Shown: positions 7,568 to 13,788 of the stretch, one piece after another
Layout of the letters: each line of letters opens with the position of its first letter
How positions within the stretch are numbered: the stretch's first letter is position 1
From: CAYGTS01 sp964352905
Lineage (GTDB): Bacteria > Pseudomonadota > Gammaproteobacteria > JAHCLG01
Direction: 5' to 3'
DNA: 15,799 bases
NCBI GenBank assembly: GCA_964352905.1
Contig: CAYGTS010000054.1
Coordinates: forward strand, 1-15,799
The notes under the pieces: model-generated
Told to the model about the DNA's origin: nothing
What the model saw: only the letters and a program-made list of their open reading frames with translations
Database searches by the model: none
Position numbers and translations under genes: made by a program

Positions 7568-8227
7568 TTGATCAAATCTATCATCAAAGTATTGCTAGTT
7601 GACGATCATGATTTAGTTCGTGCTGGTGTCAAAAGTTTACTCGCTGAACAATCAGGGATTAAAATCGTTGGCGAAGCTGAAAGTGGCGAAACGGCGATTA
7701 ATATTGCACGTAAAACCAATCCGCAGGTCGTCTTAATGGATGTTAAAATGCCTGGTATTGGTGGTTTAGAGGCAACCCGCAAATTACTACGCATCGATCC
7801 TGATGTTAAAATTCTTATTCTAACTTCTTGTGATGAAGATCCTTTTCCTTCGCGTTTATTACAAGCAGGTGCTGCAGGTTATTTAACCAAAGATTGCGCT
7901 GTTGATGAAATGGTGCAAGCGATCAAATCCGTTAATGCGGGGCAACGCTACATTAGCCCTGTTATTGCTCAGCAATTAGCTCTGAAACATTTATCTGATA
8001 GCGATGCTTCTCCGTTTGATGTCTTATCTGAACGAGAATTGCAAGTGATGATCATGATTACCAGTGGTCAAAAAGTGCAAGATATTTCAACCAAACTTTG
8101 CTTAAGTCCTAAAACGGTTAATAGTTATCGTTACCGATTGTTTGAAAAATTAAATATTCATAGTGATGTTGAATTAACGCATTTAGCGATCCGCTATGGT
8201 CTCTTGGATAAACAAACTGAATCATAA
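7568..8227 (+). CDS. uvrY: UvrY/GacA/LetA response regulator (LuxR-type)
   Basis: This is the response regulator of the BarA/UvrY (GacS/GacA, LetS/LetA) two-component system, which typically activates the small RNAs that titrate CsrA/RsmA. From TTG 7568 it is 219 residues; from ATG 7550 it would be 225. In the longer numbering the receiver has the acidic pair D18-D19, phospho-acceptor D64 (MDVKMPG), T92 and K114. The LuxR helix-turn-helix lies at about 159-205 (LSERELQV … LSPKTVNSYRYRLFEKLNI). I prefer the TTG because GAGGAAG precedes it and E. coli uvrY also starts with TTG. The stop TAA overlaps the uvrC ATG by one base, so the two are translationally coupled, as in other gammaproteobacteria. 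Confidence 0.93.
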   Translation: MIKSIIKVLLVDDHDLVRAGVKSLLAEQSGIKIVGEAESGETAINIARKTNPQVVLMDVKMPGIGGLEATRKLLRIDPDVKILILTSCDEDPFPSRLLQAGAAGYLTKDCAVDEMVQAIKSVNAGQRYISPVIAQQLALKHLSDSDASPFDVLSERELQVMIMITSGQKVQDISTKLCLSPKTVNSYRYRLFEKLNIHSDVELTHLAIRYGLLDKQTES

Positions 8228-10056
8228 TGTCGCGTGACAAATCCTCTGCCGTTTTTGATTACAAACCTTTCTTAGATTCATTAACCGATCGTCCTGGTAT
8301 TTATCAAATGCTCGATAGTGAGCAAACAGTTATTTACGTTGGCAAAGCACGTAACTTAAAAAAACGTGTTTCTCAATATTTTCATCGCCAACTCGATGGT
8401 AAAACTCAGCGTATGGTAGCTCAAGTTGCTGATATCAAGGTTATTCTAACCAACAGCGAAACAGAAGCGTTAATTTTAGAAAGCAATTTAATCAAACAAT
8501 ACCGCCCCAAATATAATGTGTTATTACGTGATGACAAAAGTTACCCGTATATTTATTTATCATCCGAGCAAAATTATCCTCGCTTAACTATTCATCGCGG
8601 TGCGCGTAAAAAATCGGGTGAATATTTTGGCCCTTATCCTAATGCGCGCAGTGTTAGGCAAAGTTTGCATTTGTTAGAAAAGCTTTTCAAAGTAAGGCAA
8701 TGCCAAGATAGTTATTTTCAAAATCGCACACGCCCTTGTTTACAGTACCAAATTAAACGCTGCAGTGGCCCGTGTGTTGAGTTAGTAAGTCAAGTAGATT
8801 ATAAAAAGCAAGTAGACTACACACGACTGTTTTTGCAAGGTAAGAATAAGAAAATTTTAGAAGATTTAAAGCAGCAGATGGAAGCTGCTGCAAAAATACT
8901 GGATTATGAAAATGCCGCTTATTACCGTGATTTAATTCAGAGTTTGCAACATATTCAAGAACAGCAATTTGTGAGTGGTGATGTGGTTGATCTGGATGCG
9001 GTAGCGATTTGCGAACAAAGTGGTCACTACTGCATAGAGCTCTTAATGATGAGAGGAGGGCGTATCTTAGGCAGTCAGAGTTTCTATCCTAACGTACCGA
9101 TTGAAATGACTGATGCAGAAGTATTAGCAGCTTTTTTGGCGCAACATTATTTAAAAAAGCATGATTACGAGATTCCAGCAGAAATTATTATTAATAAAAC
9201 CATTCCAGATCTTGCTATTTTAAATGCGAGTATTAACGTTAATTATGATAAAAAAATTAAACTGCACCATCCACAACGTGGGAAAAAAATAATATTGCTC
9301 AAGATGGCTTATGATAATGCTGAGCACTCACTACAACATCGCCCAACAAACAAAAATAATATTCGTGAACAACTGCTGCTGCTGCAGAATTTACTACAGC
9401 TTGAATCAATGCCAACTAAAATAGAATGTTTTGATATCAGTCATAGTTTTGGTGAAAATGCGGTTGCTTCTTGTGTGGTCTATGATGATACTGGCAAACG
9501 TAGTGATCTGTATCGGCGTTTTAACCTTAAAGAAATCACCGCCGGTGATGATTATGCCGCGATGAAACAAGCATTAGAGCGTCGTTATCAAAAAGTAAAA
9601 GATGATCCTAGTAAATTACCGGATATTTTACTCATTGATGGTGGCAAGGGGCAAGTCCATGTTGCGCAGGATGTTTTACAGATTTTAGGCTTAGAAAATG
9701 TTTTAATCTTAGGTCTATCCAAAGGGCCACAGCGAAAATCAGGCTTAGAAACCCTTTGGAAAATTAATTCGCAGTCCCTTTTGGTTAGCGATCATTTAAA
9801 GGAACTGAATATACTATTAGAAATTCGTGATGAAGCGCATCGTTTTGCCATTACGGGTCATCGCAAGAAACAAATCAAATCACGCCATGTCTCGAGTTTA
9901 GAGCAGATTGCTGGCATTGGTAGCAAAAGACGCCGTGCTTTGCTGCAACAATTTGGTGGGTTGCAAGGTTTAAAAGGGGCAAGCATGGATGAAATTGCTA
10001 AAACGCCCGGTGTGTCACAAGCACTTGCTAGGAAGATTTATGAGGCATTGCGCTAG
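8227..10056 (+). CDS. uvrC: UvrC, excinuclease ABC subunit C
   Basis: UvrC makes both incisions around bulky DNA lesions in nucleotide excision repair after UvrAB loading. At 609 residues it is full length (E. coli 610). In order: GIY-YIG nuclease (GIY 24-26, YVG 37-39; 3' incision), the four-cysteine iron-sulfur site (C159, C171, C179, C183), the UVR motif that contacts UvrB (about 205-240, with LDYENAAYYRD), the RNase H-like nuclease for 5' incision (D403 in CFDISH, D471 in LLIDGGKGQ), and a tandem helix-hairpin-helix DNA-binding tail (about 560-609). No motif looks damaged. The insertion sequence begins at the base after its stop codon, so the protein is intact. Confidence 0.98.
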   Translation: MSRDKSSAVFDYKPFLDSLTDRPGIYQMLDSEQTVIYVGKARNLKKRVSQYFHRQLDGKTQRMVAQVADIKVILTNSETEALILESNLIKQYRPKYNVLLRDDKSYPYIYLSSEQNYPRLTIHRGARKKSGEYFGPYPNARSVRQSLHLLEKLFKVRQCQDSYFQNRTRPCLQYQIKRCSGPCVELVSQVDYKKQVDYTRLFLQGKNKKILEDLKQQMEAAAKILDYENAAYYRDLIQSLQHIQEQQFVSGDVVDLDAVAICEQSGHYCIELLMMRGGRILGSQSFYPNVPIEMTDAEVLAAFLAQHYLKKHDYEIPAEIIINKTIPDLAILNASINVNYDKKIKLHHPQRGKKIILLKMAYDNAEHSLQHRPTNKNNIREQLLLLQNLLQLESMPTKIECFDISHSFGENAVASCVVYDDTGKRSDLYRRFNLKEITAGDDYAAMKQALERRYQKVKDDPSKLPDILLIDGGKGQVHVAQDVLQILGLENVLILGLSKGPQRKSGLETLWKINSQSLLVSDHLKELNILLEIRDEAHRFAITGHRKKQIKSRHVSSLEQIAGIGSKRRRALLQQFGGLQGLKGASMDEIAKTPGVSQALARKIYEALR

Positions 10057-10094
10057 CACGTCCGATCGACGGCTGGGCAAACGCATCTAAATTT
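10057..10094 (+). repeat. Left inverted repeat of the IS (with outer 16-base arm)
   Basis: CACGTCCGATCGACGG (10057-10072) is the exact reverse complement of 11474-11489. The following 22 bases pair imperfectly with 11451-11473, with one single-base gap. The transposase stop codon TAG (10089-10087) lies inside it. Confidence 0.85.
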
Positions 10095-11397
10095 GGACAA
10101 TCTCAATAATACTTTCAGGCTTAGCCCACAAAGCCAGCTGTTTTCTGCGAATGCTGCCTTTGATATTCGTTGCGCGTTTTAACAACCCAAGAGCCGTTTT
10201 TTTAAGCCATGACATATTTAGGGCTGCATTTTCATCCCGAATATGAGATTGATCTTCACGGTAGGCAACATCCAATAACCAATGTAAATTATTTTCAATT
10301 TGCCAGTGTGCGCGAATAGATAAAAGTATTTTTTTAGGATCTTGCGGAGCGAGTGAGCTAATATAATACCGATATTCAATCGTTTTTTCGTAACTACTCG
10401 CCCCTTTAGCTTGTTGTTTACCAAGAACGTTCAGATTTGGCGATAAAAATGGCGAAAATATTTTTGAGAAAGCGCAGTTTATGCATTATAAATGAGCATT
10501 TCGATAAAAGATTTTCGCCGTTTTTAGCCCAAAGATGGACGTTCCCCGCTACGGAGTGAGCAGTTACGTTTTTTCTTGATTAATTTCACGTTCACTAATA
10601 ATTAATATTATGCTTTGCAACCCCTTCCATTTAGGTTTCATGGTCATAAAAGCCAGTATGGGAAGAACAATACATTTTCGGCTTTCAATGCGGCCATGAT
10701 CGTTGTTCACATCATCGTGAGCTGTATAGTGTGGCATAGCTTTATAGTTGGTATTTTCGCCGTGTTGAAAGGCCTCGCGTATTTCTTCAAGCAGTCCACC
10801 TTGATTTTCTTTTACCCTTAAAATGTAATCACCTTTTTGTTCAATAATCTGTGTTGCAATTTCTCGTTGGCAACCCATCGCATCGAGCGTGATAATCGCT
10901 CCTTCGATACAGAGTTTTTGTAACAGCTCTGGAATAACAGTAATTTCATTTGTTTTCTTATCAACAAGCATTTGGCCAAGGCTAATACCATTGGCGCATG
11001 AAAATGCACTAACAATATGGAGCGCCTTAAGATTATATTTATCGCGACGCGATGCTTTAATTGATTTTCCATCAATCGGGATCACATTTTCAGGGAAAAT
11101 CTCTATCACTGATTTTATCCATTCAACAAAGCATGTTTGAAACTCACTCGGATTGAGCATCGAAAACATCCGACAAAACGTATCGTGACTTGGGATACCG
11201 TTTGGCAGCTGAAAATACTGTCTCAAAAAATCCAGATGTATTTTGCAAAAGTCTTCCATTTCCGTAAAACACTGGGCACCTGCTAGCGTTGAAAATAAAG
11301 CTAAGCCAATTACATCTAAAAACAGATGTTTCCTGGTTCTTTCAACTCGAGGATCCTTTAATTTAGAAAAAACTTCAACGAATACGCCTTGTAACAT
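10087..11397 (-). pseudogene. ISAs1-family DDE transposase gene interrupted by a MITE
   Basis: The N-terminal 276 codons (11397-10568) contain two of the three catalytic acids: aspartate in VIPIDGKSIKAS and aspartate in ITLDAMGCQ. Just after INQEK the frame enters the MITE at 10567 and stops at TAA in its terminal repeat. The remainder (10381-10087), including HWQIENNLHWLLDVAYRED with the probable catalytic glutamate, lies beyond the MITE in the same frame. Deleting the MITE plus one 8-base duplication joins EKT to IEYRYYISSL with no frameshift and gives 374 residues, the usual ISAs1 length. No other damage is seen, so the interruption looks recent. The present 277-residue product lacks the DDE glutamate and should be inactive. 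Confidence 0.92.
10390..10567 (-). mobile_element. 178-bp fold-back MITE, copy A (inside the transposase gene)
   Basis: The element is bounded by GTAACTACTC and GAGCAGTTAC and flanked by perfect 8-base direct repeats GTTTTTTC (10382-10389 and 10568-10575). Read on the minus strand it matches copy B (12868-13045) at 177 of 178 positions; the one difference is in the terminal repeat (TAGTTAC against CAGTTAC). Inside, AACGTCCA…TTTGG and AAAAACGGCGAAAAT recur as imperfect inverted copies at the other end, so each strand can fold into one long hairpin. It has no transposase; GTAA ends with 8-base duplications fit mobilisation by an IS66-family enzyme (inference). Confidence 0.93.
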
Positions 11398-11450
11398 TGC
11401 CTTTGCTCCCGCAAAAGCTTATACAATACAGCAACTTCTTGTTTTTATGA

Positions 11451-11489
11451 AAATTTAGATGCGTTTACCCTGGCCGTCGATCGGACGTG
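11451..11489 (-). repeat. Right inverted repeat of the IS (with outer 16-base arm)
   Basis: The outer arm 11474-11489 (CCGTCGATCGGACGTG) is the exact reverse complement of 10057-10072; the inner part 11451-11473 pairs imperfectly with 10073-10094. The base after it starts TAG, the same triplet that precedes the left end. Confidence 0.85.
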
Positions 11490-11548
11490 TAGAATTTACC
11501 AACAAGATCAGTTACGATAATCCTTTGCATTTTTGCAAGGAAGTTTGC

Positions 11549-12112
11549 ATGAACATACCCAATTATTTAACTCTCGCGCGTATTTTATTGATCCCCATCA
11601 TGGTAATCTTTTTTTATTTACCTTTTGATGGCAATCATTTCTTTGCTGCATTAACCTTTGCAATTGCTGCCATTACTGATTGGTTAGATGGCTTATTAGC
11701 GCGTAAATTAAATCAGGTTTCACCCTTAGGCACGTTTCTTGATCCGGTGGCTGATAAAGTCATCGTGGCTGTAGCCTTGGTTATTTTAGTTGGTGAACCG
11801 CATTTACGCTATATCACGATTCCTGCTGCCATCATCGTTGGGCGTGAAATTGTGATTTCTGCACTGCGTGAATGGATGGCCGAAGTGGGTAAAAGAGCGA
11901 GTGTGGCGGTATCTGTGGTGGGTAAATTTAAAACCATTGTGCAAATGCTAGCGTTAATTTCGTTATTACTGTATAGCAAAGACAGCAGCCAATTTATTTT
12001 AATTTTAGGCTATGTGTTGTTATATACGGCAGCAATTTTAACCTTGTGGTCAATGTTTATGTATTTAAAAGCAGCGTGGCCAGACTTGACATTAAGCGCA
12101 AAATCGCAATAA
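11549..12112 (+). CDS. pgsA: PgsA, CDP-diacylglycerol–glycerol-3-phosphate 3-phosphatidyltransferase
   Basis: PgsA makes phosphatidylglycerophosphate, the committed step to phosphatidylglycerol and cardiolipin, in the inner membrane. The 187-residue length is typical. The CDP-alcohol phosphatidyltransferase signature is complete: D47-G48-xx-A51-R52-x8-G61-xxx-D65-xxx-D69. Hydrophobic helices lie at about 10-24, 30-45, 70-85, 93-108, 130-150 and 155-175. The reading frame is open 30 codons further upstream into the IS end, but that part is artefactual: AAGGAAG (11537-11543) precedes ATG 11549 and the family starts MNIPN. The IS has separated it from uvrC, so this normally essential gene must be reached by read-through or by a promoter in or beside the IS. 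Confidence 0.96.
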   Translation: MNIPNYLTLARILLIPIMVIFFYLPFDGNHFFAALTFAIAAITDWLDGLLARKLNQVSPLGTFLDPVADKVIVAVALVILVGEPHLRYITIPAAIIVGREIVISALREWMAEVGKRASVAVSVVGKFKTIVQMLALISLLLYSKDSSQFILILGYVLLYTAAILTLWSMFMYLKAAWPDLTLSAKSQ

Positions 12113-12160
12113 TAGCACTTCTTTATTGAAACAGAGATTGGGCTTTTAATTATTAACTTC

Positions 12161-12188
12161 TTGACAGCAGCAAAATGTCAGTTAGAAT
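12161..12188 (+). promoter_or_regulatory. Sigma-70 promoter for tRNA-Gly
   Basis: A consensus TTGACA (12161-12166) and TAGAAT (12183-12188) are 16 bases apart, followed by the GCGCC-containing discriminator usual for tRNA promoters. Transcription would start about 55 bases before the tRNA. Confidence 0.75.
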
Positions 12189-12249
12189 TAGCGCCAAATT
12201 TGTTGATACAAATCAATAAGTAACCAAACTGGTAGGTAGCCAGATATAT

Positions 12250-12325
<76 letters not shown>

Positions 12326-12651
12326 TTTAAATCAAGAAGTTACAGAGGTTTTTCACTATAAGTTCAATTAGCGATAAAATTCTGAAGTGCAAATGAAGTG
12401 CAGGTTCATTACACTTTCTAGAACTTCCTTGAACGAAAATAGCCAAACCTTTTTCTATTTAGTTTTATAGCCGTTAATTTATTTTATATGCCGTGAATAG
12501 TTCACTTCAATACTAAGATCTAATGCATCGTAAATTAATAGCCTTTACAGAATAGTAGATATTGCCTTGCACATATACTGATCACCTGAACTAGGATGCA
12601 CTGTAAGCATATTTTATATAATTTGCATCATAGCTCATCAAGGTACAACCC
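12326..12651. other. AT-rich gene-free stretch after tRNA-Gly
   Basis: No convincing reading frame is seen. A short tandem repeat (GAAGTGCAAAT then GAAGTGCAG) lies near 12385-12403, and a TATAAT with a weak upstream box lies at about 12615-12620, ahead of the mini-ORF at 12652. No intrinsic terminator hairpin is obvious after the tRNA. Confidence 0.4.
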
Positions 12652-12762
12652 ATGAATATTTCACTAACACCTGAATTTAAAAATATGTCTATGAAAATGA
12701 ATATGCGAAAGAGATTTGTTTTAAGTGACAATCAAAATGACGACGTTTATCGGGAGTCATAA
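12652..12762 (+). pseudogene. Mini-ORF resembling the start of a ParD-type antitoxin
   Basis: This 36-codon frame starts MNISLTPEFKNM, like the N-terminus of ParD/CopG-type ribbon-helix-helix antitoxins (MNxSLTPELxxF), and ends near DDVYRES, where full proteins continue into the helix pair. AAGG lies about 8 bases upstream and a TATAAT about 32 bases upstream. The middle is unlike the family and no ParE toxin follows; the DNA beyond leads into MITE copy B. It could be the stub of a lost toxin-antitoxin pair, or a chance match of a dozen residues. Confidence 0.35.
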
Positions 12763-12867
12763 AAATAATACCTCAGAAGTTTCACATTATTACTATCAAT
12801 GCAAAACCTCTGGGTATCATTCAGGATTGCTTATTTAGTGAACAACTCTGCTATAAGTAAATTTAAC

Positions 12868-13045
12868 GTAACTGCTCACTCCGTAGCGGGGAACGTCCAT
12901 CTTTGGGCTAAAAACGGCGAAAATCTTTTATCGAAATGCTCATTTATAATGCATAAACTGCGCTTTCTCAAAAATATTTTCGCCATTTTTATCGCCAAAT
13001 CTGAACGTTCTTGGTAAACAACAAGCTAAAGGGGCGAGCAGTTAC
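12868..13045 (+). mobile_element. 178-bp fold-back MITE, copy B
   Basis: It is bounded by perfect 10-base terminal inverted repeats GTAACTGCTC / GAGCAGTTAC, extended to 12 of 15 (GTAACTGCTCACTCC against GTAACTGCTCGCCCC). Perfect 8-base direct repeats AATTTAAC flank it (12860-12867 and 13046-13053). It matches copy A at 177 of 178 positions in inverted orientation. The inner arms AACGTCCATCTTTGG (about 12893-12907) and CCAAATCTGAACGTT (about 12995-13009), and GGCGAAAAT / ATTTTCGCC, pair, so the unit can fold end to end. It has replaced the last codons of the small leftward gene at 13280. Confidence 0.95.
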
Positions 13046-13280
13046 AATTTAACAAACTAAGTAACAGATCAAACTTTGCCTCATACTCAGTGATTGTTTG
13101 TTGACTTAAGCTTTTTCTAAAAAGCTGATCAAAGAAATGCTTTTTAACTTTCAAGGTTAAGCTCATAAGCTCATCAAAAATTGCTGTTAGTTGGGCTCTC
13201 TCAGATCTTGAGTTGTTAGATAATGCTTTGATTTTCGCAAGCCAGTTTGCTGTTTTCGTTTCAATATTGTAATTTGCCAT
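13026..13280 (-). CDS. Small hypothetical protein with its C-terminus replaced by a MITE
   Basis: This 84-residue, mostly helical, charged protein has no recognised family. It starts MANYNIETKTANWLAKIKAL; heptad-like leucines run from about 62 to 78 (EAKFDLLLSLLN). The ATG at 13280 has AAGGA about 9 bases upstream. The last six residues (CNCSPL) and the stop codon are MITE copy B sequence. Removing the MITE and one AATTTAAC duplication continues the frame as LLIAELFTK and stops at 12831, giving 87 residues and lengthening the leucine-rich helix. The protein is thus nearly full length but its end is foreign. A small DNA- or protein-binding role would be a guess. Confidence 0.55.
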   Translation of the reverse strand: MANYNIETKTANWLAKIKALSNNSRSERAQLTAIFDELMSLTLKVKKHFFDQLFRKSLSQQTITEYEAKFDLLLSLLNCNCSPL

Positions 13281-13701
13281 AATGAGTTTCCTTCTTAGTT
13301 TTATAGATTAATGGGCAATAAGTGACTTCAATGAAGTCTGCTAGTAGTACATCCAAATTCCATTATTATTGGTTTTAAGTCCAAAGACACAGGCACTGCC
13401 TTCATGACAGTGTTGCTATTGTTTAATAGCGCGATCAGATAAATTTAATGTCCAAAATACAAGTGCGCATTTTCGGCGTGGTTGAAAAGACGCTATTGCT
13501 TTTGTTTGTCTTGCGGAAGGTACAAACAGATCCTATTGTTTTAAATTGAACGTATAGAATAAAAATACACGATCAATTTCATGAGGCATAAAAAATCTTT
13601 TTATGGTTAGATTTTTATTGCAACATATAGGCCAGATAATATTACAAGGCTTTATTATAAAACACAACAATTTTTTGACGAGAATAGTTTCTCTTTAAGA
13701 G
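13281..13701. other. Gene-free stretch rich in small inverted repeats
   Basis: No convincing coding frame is seen. Inverted repeats are GACTTCA-A-TGAAGTC (13324-13338), CACTG/CAGTG (13394-13412), GCTATT-GTTT-AATAGC (13415-13430) and TGTTTGT/ACAAACA (13503-13528, with an inner CTT-GCGG-AAG). The first lies 44-58 bases before the ATG of the small leftward gene and could be an operator; the rest could form a structured RNA. No promoter or terminator brackets them clearly. Confidence 0.4.
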
Positions 13702-13730
13702 TTGCGTTACAAAATCAGTCTTGTTATAAT
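13702..13730 (+). promoter_or_regulatory. Sigma-70 promoter of the 636-residue orphan gene
   Basis: TTGCGT (13702-13707) and a perfect TATAAT (13725-13730) are 17 bases apart. The gene starts 58 bases downstream at 13789, with AGAGG (13776-13780) as ribosome binding site. Confidence 0.7.
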
Positions 13731-13788
13731 TTCCCTTAGGACTTTTTTATTCGGATAAAATCACTGACTGAATAAAGAGGTCTTTATC

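Larger units (their letters stand above)
10057..11489 (-). mobile_element. ISAs1-family insertion sequence, inactivated by a MITE
   Basis: A 1433-base insert lies between uvrC and pgsA, which are adjacent in most relatives. It carries one transposase of the ISAs1 (H-repeat) type on the minus strand, opposite to the host operon. Its ends are inverted repeats: an inner pair, CTGGGCAAACGCATCTAAA on the left (from 10073) against CCAGGGTAAACGCATCTAAA on the right, and outside them a perfect 16-base pair (10057-10072 and 11474-11489). Whether the outer 16 bases belong to the IS or to the target is unclear; TAG flanks both outer ends. Removing the MITE gives an IS of about 1.25 kb, normal for the family. 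Confidence 0.88.

Noticed and set aside
7381..7587. 68-codon leftward frame across tRNA-Ser
   Set aside because: Its centre (ERQGFEPWEGGYPSTVFKTAAFNRSAISP) is the familiar antisense translation of a tRNA-Ser gene, not a protein.
10218..10424. 68-codon leftward frame inside the IS
   Set aside because: It begins in the MITE and runs out of frame with the transposase C-terminus.
10418..11458. Several 60-90-codon frames on either strand within the IS
   Set aside because: Shadows of the transposase gene; the motifs fit only the leftward transposase frame.
11459..11548. N-terminal 30-codon extension of pgsA
   Set aside because: It translates the IS terminal repeat; the ribosome binding site and family N-terminus place the start at 11549.
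12602..12607. TGTAAG as a GacA/UvrY binding-site half (TGTAAG-N6-CTTACA)
   Set aside because: The second half is absent (TTATAT follows), so the match is chance-level.
12799..13017. 72-codon rightward frame as a gene
   Set aside because: Two thirds of it is MITE sequence, and no ribosome binding site or family supports it; it is treated as a property of the element.
13281..13788. CRISPR array or other regularly spaced repeats
   Set aside because: The inverted repeats here differ from one another and are not regularly spaced; no CRISPR array is seen anywhere in the window.
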